DNA from: Primula veris
Taxonomy: Eukaryota; Streptophyta; Magnoliopsida; Ericales; Primulaceae
Length of the DNA stretch: 64,000 nt
Direction of reading: 5' to 3'
Assembly (NCBI GenBank): GCA_963682055.1
Contig: OY821745.1
Span: forward strand, 16,065,501 to 16,129,500
Position numbers and translations under genes: made by a program. Below the pieces are notes generated by a model, which was not told the origin of the DNA, did no database searches, and saw only the letters and a program-made list of their open reading frames with translations. Positions 58,649-64,000 of the stretch are shown here, piece by piece. The stretch's first letter is position 1. The number at the start of each line of letters is the position of its first letter.

Positions 58649-60178
58649 ATGCATATCCAGCTGGAGTATTTCATTGAAATTGGTCTTTACGTAACCTACG
58701 AACAAGGTGTTGGAGCTGTTCGAATGCGAGGAGAATGTCCCATTGCATATTTTAGCGAAAAGCTTAGCGGGACAGCCCTAAACTATCCAACATATGACGA
58801 GGAGTTATATGTATTGGCGAGGGCGTTGGAGACGTGGCAATACTATTTTTGGCCCAAGGAGTTCGTGATTCAAGCTGATCATAAATTGTTAAAACACCTA
58901 CGAGGTATACAAAAACTGAACAAAAGACATGCCAAACGGGTGAAGTTCATTGATACATATTCGTTTCTAGTCAAGTATAACAAAGGTAATGAGAATATAA
59001 TGGTTGATGCGCCTACAGGAAGGTATACGTTGCTTTCAACTTTATATACCAAATTATTTTGTTTTGAATACACAAAAGATTTATATATTAATGATTCTGA
59101 TTTTGAAAGTGTATTTAATGCTTTTAACAAAGTAGCAATTATCGAGTTTGATAAAATTGAATCGTTATTGTTCAAAAAGCATGAATTGTATGAGCCTCAT
59201 TGTTCATTATCTGATTTGCTTGTTAGAGTTACTCATGGTTGTGATTTAATAAGACACTTTGGTGTTCCCAAGACTCTAGTCGTTTTTCATGTATGTATTT
59301 TAGCAAGACCATTTGAGTTAACTAATGTTCCTAATTCTTTAAGACGATTGATTATTCAGGAGATAACAGTATTTAAGGGTATAGTTGTGTTTGCATACTT
59401 TGAAAAGAATATGTTCTACAACAAAAAATTGAAATATGATGTTAAGCATTCAAATATGAATCTTGATTTGTTGAGAACTGAAAATCTGTGTCTTTATGTC
59501 ATAAAGTGTGCTTATTGCGACTACATGCTGATTTTACTCTATCTTATTAAAGGAGCTATTGTGGATAGAGTTGGAATGAAAACCATTACTCGTAAGCATG
59601 TCAAGTTTCAAGTCAAATTTCGGTTTAATTATCATGTGCTAAGTTCCTTCCTTTATACGGATCATGTGTTAGCCTTGCCTAAATCTAAAAACAAATTTGA
59701 GTTTAAGCTATGCTATGTGGAATTTGCTTTTCTGGTGGTTGATAGACTTTTTAAGGATGGTGATCCTATATCTTGTAAAAAGGCCATCTGTAATGCTATT
59801 TTATACTTCAAAGAAGTTTTAAGAATGCACGACAAGTCAAGGAATTTTGCTTTAAAAGGAAATACAAAGTTATTAAGCTACTTATGTAGTAATTTGTTTA
59901 GAAAGTTCAGATGTAATATATTGTTATCAGAACCTTGTCACATCCAAACTGATAGTATAACAAGTCTAATTGATGTGATTCTATCTGGTTTATTGTATGC
60001 TATAACAAAAAGGATATTGAAAATGTGGGAAAAGTGTTTGAAACAAGTTAAATTTGCTTTTAATAAATATAAAAATTTTGTGGTCAAATTAAACGTTAAA
60101 TTCCTTAAGAAGGCCCACGAGGATGCTCGAAATAACTTTTATTTCAAAATTGTTTCGTTTAGCTTTTCAGAATTGTAA
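58649..60178 (+). pseudogene. RNase H/integrase-derived open frame of gypsy C (509 codons, catalytic residues lost)
   Basis: The start aligns with the gypsy RNase H: GVGAVRMRGECPIAYFSEKL, NYPTYDEELYVLARALETWQ and KEFVIQADHKLLKHLRG are close to the family pattern, but the leading catalytic aspartate region reads EIGLYVTYEQ and no longer has it, and the usual ADALSRR reads VDAPTGR. The rest follows the integrase at low similarity: HVLALPKSK, FLVVDRLFKDG, FKEVLRMHDKSR, NTKLLSYLCSNL and CHIQTDSITSLIDVIL. The second integrase aspartate and the glutamate have been replaced. The frame nevertheless has no stop for 1.5 kb and is AT-rich. It cannot be a working integrase. A shorter reading would start at later methionines. 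Confidence 0.6.
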
Positions 60179-60430
60179 AAATGAATTTAAGACGGTTGTG
60201 TTTGATCCCGAAGATAGGAATTCAATACGAGGATGGTATAACACAAGAGTGTCTATATTGCACCTAATAAAATAATGGCATGTGCTAATGCTTGAATGGA
60301 TCGTAACCAGAACTTATAAGCTGGAGTATCGAGGTAAGTACGATGTTAGTAAAATATTTGATGTTTCTAACTTATCTTGTTTTATTGCAGGTACAGATTT
60401 GAGGACAAATCTTTTTCAAGAGAGGGAGTC
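60179..60430 (+). pseudogene. Integrase C-terminal linker of gypsy C
   Basis: After the 60178 stop the family-like tail appears in another frame: RTYKLEYRGKYDVSKIFDVS and GTDLRTNLFQERESD, corresponding to the usual end of chromovirus integrases, running on into the 3' LTR. Confidence 0.6.
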
Positions 60431-61272
60431 TGATGTGATCTTGATTGCGCTAACGAAGTGTTATTCACAAGCTCTTATTTCGACAATTACAAATATAATG
60501 GCTAAAGAGTTTAAGGCGACATGTTATGGACTTAGACATGATATTCGGACAGATTACACGGATATGAAGACTAAAGGGAAACCGAAGCCGAATACGAAGC
60601 TGAATATGAGCTCAATTAATGTCCAAGACTTTGTTAATCAGATTGGAGTAGTTAAAGAAGCTTCTAATCAAGTTAATTTGGTGGTCATTAAGGTTGATAC
60701 TTCAAGGGGCTTAAGTTATCAAAAGATTAATGCTTCTTTGCTGAGATTCAATGCATTTGGAGGTGTTAAAGTCCATTATTCAAAAAGTCATGAATTTATA
60801 AAGGGGGTGAACTCATTATTGAGTGGTTATGCTGAATTACAATTAATGCTTTTCTATGTCATTCCCCATTCTTGGAGGCTTGTTCTAAGCATAAATACGG
60901 GTCAAATCAGATTGTAAAAATGAAGTTTTTGATTAATATATTTGAGAGTTTTCTCTTTGGTTCTTCATTGAACTTTCCGAACTTATCAAGGGGTTACCCT
61001 GTAGCGTTCAAAACTGACTTATCAATCGGTATCCCACAACCGTTTGTGGCGTCTTCACGTACCAAGGTTCTCACCTCTTTATAGGTGACGGGTCGCAGTT
61101 CCATACCATCTAATCATACCAAGGTTCTCACCTCTTTATAGGTGACGGGTCGCGGTCTTTAGTTTGACTTTTATTTATTGTTATTTTTTTTTATCATTGA
61201 TTTTGTTCCGCATTTGTTCAAGAAACCTGATAGATAGGTCCACCCCTTGGTCGATCTTGTGTCACCTTGGTC
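60431..61272 (+). repeat. 3' LTR of gypsy C, right end truncated
   Basis: 842 bp starting TGATGTGATCTTGATTGC; it stops at CACCTTGGTC, short of the final GATCTCGCATCA. The polyprotein tail frame continues into it (60431-60917, after LRTNLFQERE), the same arrangement as in the solo LTR at 32349-33181. Confidence 0.85.
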
Positions 61273-61280
61273 AGTGTGAC

Positions 61281-61709
61281 TGATCCATCGACATGTATTT
61301 GCTAGTGTGACTGCGGTGATATGGTCATTGGCTCATCATATCCTTCGGTAAACTCTGCTACGAAGTCGGCCAACACTTGTCCCTTTATGGCATTCTGAGA
61401 TGTGAACTCTATGTGAAATTGGGAGACCCCCCATGCCGCTACCTGACCGCTGATGTCCATTCGTCGGAGGGATTCTTTAATGTGGAACTTGGTGTACACC
61501 TAGACTTGGTGAGCGATGAAATAGTGTGGCAATTTTCTGGTTGCAACGACCAATGCCAGGCATAGCTTTTCCAACGGTAAATATCGTGTTTCGGCTTCGA
61601 CCAGAGTTTTGTTCACGAAGTAGATCGGGAACTGTTCTCGACCTTCCTCTCTGAGGATGACTACGCTCACGGCTGTTGCGGATACGACTAGGTAACACGC
61701 TAGGATGTC
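61281..61709 (-). pseudogene. RNase H region of gypsy B, frameshifted
   Basis: On the - strand: end of the RT-linked RNase H and the link to the second RNase H (YTKFHIKESLRRMDISGQVA, AIKGQVLADFVAEFTEGYDE, about 61499-61302). It is out of frame with the upstream RT, so at least one frameshift lies near 61500-61710. A copy without these breaks is seen in A (18640-18840). Confidence 0.7.
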
Positions 61710-63098
61710 TCATTTGTTTGGCCTTAGGAGCAGCGGCAACGTCCTTAGATACTCCTTGAGGTTGTTGAATGAAGCTTCGCATTCCGGGTCCCACACGAAT
61801 TTTTTATCTTTTTTAAGCGTTTCAAAAAATGGTCGTCCCTTATCGGCGGATCGACTGATGAACCTGCTTAGTGCGGCCATCATTCCCGTGAGCTCCTGCA
61901 CCTGCTTCTTGTTCTTGGGTGATGCTAGGTTTTGCAGAGCTGTTATCTGGTCGGGATTAGCTTCTATTCCCCTCTGGCTAACCATATGTCCGAAAAATTT
62001 CCCTTTGCTGATGCCGAACGCGCATTTGGTTGCGTTGAGCTTCAGATTGTGCTCGCCCAATTTTTGGAAGACGTCTTTGATGTCTTGAAGGTGGGATGTG
62101 GCCCTTTCGCTTTTTATGACCATGTCGTCTATGTATACCTCCATTGTCTTCCCAATATGCTTTTCGCATACGTTCGTTATCATCCTTTGGTAGGTAGCTC
62201 CCGCATTTCGTAGGCCGAACGACATTACCTTGTAGCAATAGTTCCCCAAAGGTGAAATGAACGAGGTCTTTTCTTGGTCCTCTTGGGTGAGTGGGATTTG
62301 GTGATATCCCAAGTACGCGTCCAGGAAAGTCATCCTTTCTGCTCCTGCTGTTGAGTCCACTAATTGATCAATCCTTGGAAGAGGGAATGGGTCCCTCGGG
62401 CAAGCTTTGTTTAAGCTGGTGAAGTCTATACAAACTCTCAGCTTCCTGTTCTTCTTGGGGACTACCATAGGGTTGGACAACCACCTTGGGTATATCACCT
62501 CTCTTATGGCCCCGACTTTCAACAACTTCCGAACTTCCGCTATTATTGCCTCTCTGTGTTCAGCAGATATCTTTCTGCTTTTCTGAGCTATCGGCTTATA
62601 GTCGGTGTTCACACTCAGTTTGTGGCAAGCTGTGTTGGGGTCTAGGCCGAGCATTCCTTTGGGACTCCAGGCAAATTTATCGACATTGTGGAATATGAAG
62701 GTTTCCAGCTCCTTAGATTCTTCATCCGGAAGGTTTTTACCGAGTAGAAAGTAGTGGTCCTCATCCATTTCCGGGATGTACACCTTCCGGAGCTTCTCTC
62801 CAACTTGCTCCTCGACAACCCTTTCTGATTTGGCAATCTGTTCGACCAGTCTCTTTGTGATGGTGGGTTGTTCAATGACGACTAGCTGTCTCTTTAGGGT
62901 CGCGGTTATGTCCTCGCAACGCCTTGAATCCTCTTGGCAACCTCGGGCGGTTTCGATCTCTCCTCTACCATTTGGGTACTTCACCTTCTGGTGGTATGTC
63001 GAAGGAATGGCGCGCATGGCGTGAAGCCATGGTCGGCCCAAGATCGCATTGTGGCCCGAGTTGTCGTTGACCACTAGGAACTCGACGGGGACTGACAT
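61710..63098 (-). pseudogene. Reverse transcriptase of gypsy B
   Basis: 462 open codons aligned with A over full length: VEFLVVNDNSGHNAILGRPW, VVPKKNRKLRVCIDFTSLN, FLDAYLGYHQIPLTQEDQEK, MSFGLRNAGATYQRM and the catalytic YIDDM. RT motifs are intact here, but frameshifts on both sides (near 63095 against protease, near 61710 against RNase H) break the polyprotein. Confidence 0.85.
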
Positions 63099-63444
63099 AG
63101 CCCGTAGTAACGTTGAGGACTATCTTTCCTAGAGGCTTAGTCGTTTCTGAGATAAATCCTATAAGTGTTACGTCGGTAGGCTGTAGGTCTTGCAGCCGAA
63201 GTTCCAGCTTGTCAAAGAGCTCTTTGTACATAATGTCGCATGAAGCTCCTTGGTCGATGAGGACCCTGCTGACCGTGTCAATTCCTATCTTGACACGGAA
63301 GTTAATTGCGTCCCCATGGGGGTATATGACCCCTTCCTCGTCATGATCCGAGAAGGAAATTGGGGGGTGTCTCTGCGGCAGACATTGTCTCTTGGAGGAG
63401 GATGACGCCTGTGAGGCCTTGGCCACTTGACCAAAGTGGGCCAA
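62965..63444 (-). pseudogene. Protease region of gypsy B
   Basis: Contains ISFSDHDEEGVIYPHGDAIN and VSRVLIDQGASCDIMYKELF; the active-site triplet is D-Q-G. It overlaps the RT frame by a frameshift near 63095. Confidence 0.75.
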
Positions 63445-64000
63445 TTGTCATTGTTGGGACCGTTCCCCTCCAGTGGTCTTGGGCTGTGACAAATGTACGA
63501 CGTTGATCGTCTTGCCCTGTCGGTTGTTTGCTCCTTTGATGGCGGGCTGTTTGCCTTTGTTCCCGCCGTTTTTTGAGAAATTTGTTGAGGTATCCCCCGT
63601 CACCCCATGCGTTCATTTTCCACTGTAGATTTCGGCAGTGCTCGGTGAGATGGCCGTGGTCCTCGTGATAGGCGCAGAAGAGCTTTGAGTCTCTTTGGTT
63701 GGGTTGGGAAGCGAATGGGTCTGGTCGGGAATACCAACTTTCTCTGCATATATCCTTAAGGATGTCTTCTGCAGACAGGTTGAAAGTGTATCTTAGCTCG
63801 ACCGGTTCGAAGTTCCCCCTTCGTTCCCTTTCTTGGAAACGACCTTGTTGAGGAGGCCTGTTCGGCGTTTGATATGTGAGCTGGTAGGGTTTATGCTCAG
63901 GTTCTCGGGGCCACTCTACCCTTTTCTGTACCTCGGGACCTTTGTCCCATTTGGTCGGTTTGATCGCCTCCCCCTGATTATTCTTTGCTTTCTTGCGTTC
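63445..64000 (-). pseudogene. C-terminal part of gag of gypsy B
   Basis: On the - strand this reads NLSAEDILKD-like sequence and the zinc-knuckle-like CAYHEDHGHLTEHC (about 63670-63630), followed by a basic region (KKRREQRQTARHQRSKQP). Homologous to 16100-16700 of A. It runs off the window; frame breaks occur near 63450-63600. Confidence 0.7.

Larger units (their letters stand above)
55981..61272 (+). mobile_element. Ty3/gypsy element C (chromovirus-like), internally deleted and non-autonomous
   Basis: About 5.3 kb, inserted in the second RNase H of B. 5' LTR 55981-56914, primer site 56917-56928, gag-like frame, RNase H/integrase-derived frame, polypurine tract (AAGAGAGGGAG, about 60418-60428), 3' LTR 60431-61272. 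Protease and RT are missing. The 3' LTR lacks its last dozen bases, and about 24 bp of host sequence are replaced by 8 bp of filler at 61273-61280, so no target duplication is visible. Confidence 0.85.
44711..64000 (-). mobile_element. Ty3/gypsy element B, Tat lineage, incomplete at window end
   Basis: A diverged relative of element A in the opposite orientation. From the right: gag end, protease, RT, RNase H (64000-61281), insertion of gypsy element C (55981-61272), second RNase H and integrase (55980-54362), tandem repeats (53381-54270), an antisense gene block on the + strand (45489-53140) and the 3' LTR (44711-45276). The 5' LTR lies beyond the window. Unlike A, it keeps most of integrase. 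Multiple stops and frameshifts make it defective. Confidence 0.88.

Overview
This window is a piece of nuclear genome from a flowering plant, almost certainly a eudicot. The evidence is one intron-rich calcium-dependent protein kinase gene with plant splice sites, embedded in AT-rich DNA packed with nested plant retrotransposons (Ty3/gypsy, Ty1/copia), Mutator-like (MULE) and hAT-like DNA transposons and a Stowaway MITE. No rRNA, tRNA or organelle genes were seen. I do not name a species.

Layout. 1-2797: 3' half of a decayed Ty1/copia element (E, + strand) with its 3' LTR. 4036-10911: a MULE with a broken FAR1-type transposase (- strand), split by a 2.5 kb solo LTR (7473-9983, target duplication ATTCC). 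11038-12680: three small non-autonomous inverted-repeat elements. 13758-34328: a second decayed copia copy (D, - strand, inverted relative to E), split by a complete 13 kb Tat-type gypsy element (A, 14003-27033, target duplication CATAT) and, near its 5' end, by a hAT-like element (32099-33839) that itself holds a solo LTR (32349-33181, target duplication GTAAG). 34392-35920: a MULE-like element with duplicated terminal repeats and a relic PB1-like domain. 36998-41832: the one intact gene, a subgroup I CDPK of the CPK5/6/26 type, probably with a 3' UTR intron. 43859-44127: Stowaway MITE. 44711 to beyond 64000: a second Tat-type gypsy element (B, - strand), split by a third gypsy element (C, 55981-61272).

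Most interesting content. Elements A and B are diverged relatives. Between pol and the 3' LTR each carries about 8 kb of genes running antisense to gag-pol: (i) a multi-exon gene whose predicted splice sites recur in both copies and whose last two exons have exactly the same lengths (597 and 648 bp) in A and B, encoding a protein resembling the plant 'putative gypsy type transposon' (Transposase_28) family followed by coiled coils; and (ii) an array of up to four small coiled-coil genes of about 110 codons, most with their own TATA box. Tandem repeats of unrelated sequence sit at the same place, between the end of pol and the end of the antisense gene, in both elements. Antisense extra ORFs are known in Tat-lineage elements; the spliced structure, conserved alternative ends and small-gene array seen here are the part most worth testing.

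Nearly all transposon genes here carry stops, frameshifts or deletions; the kinase gene is the only cellular gene that looks functional.
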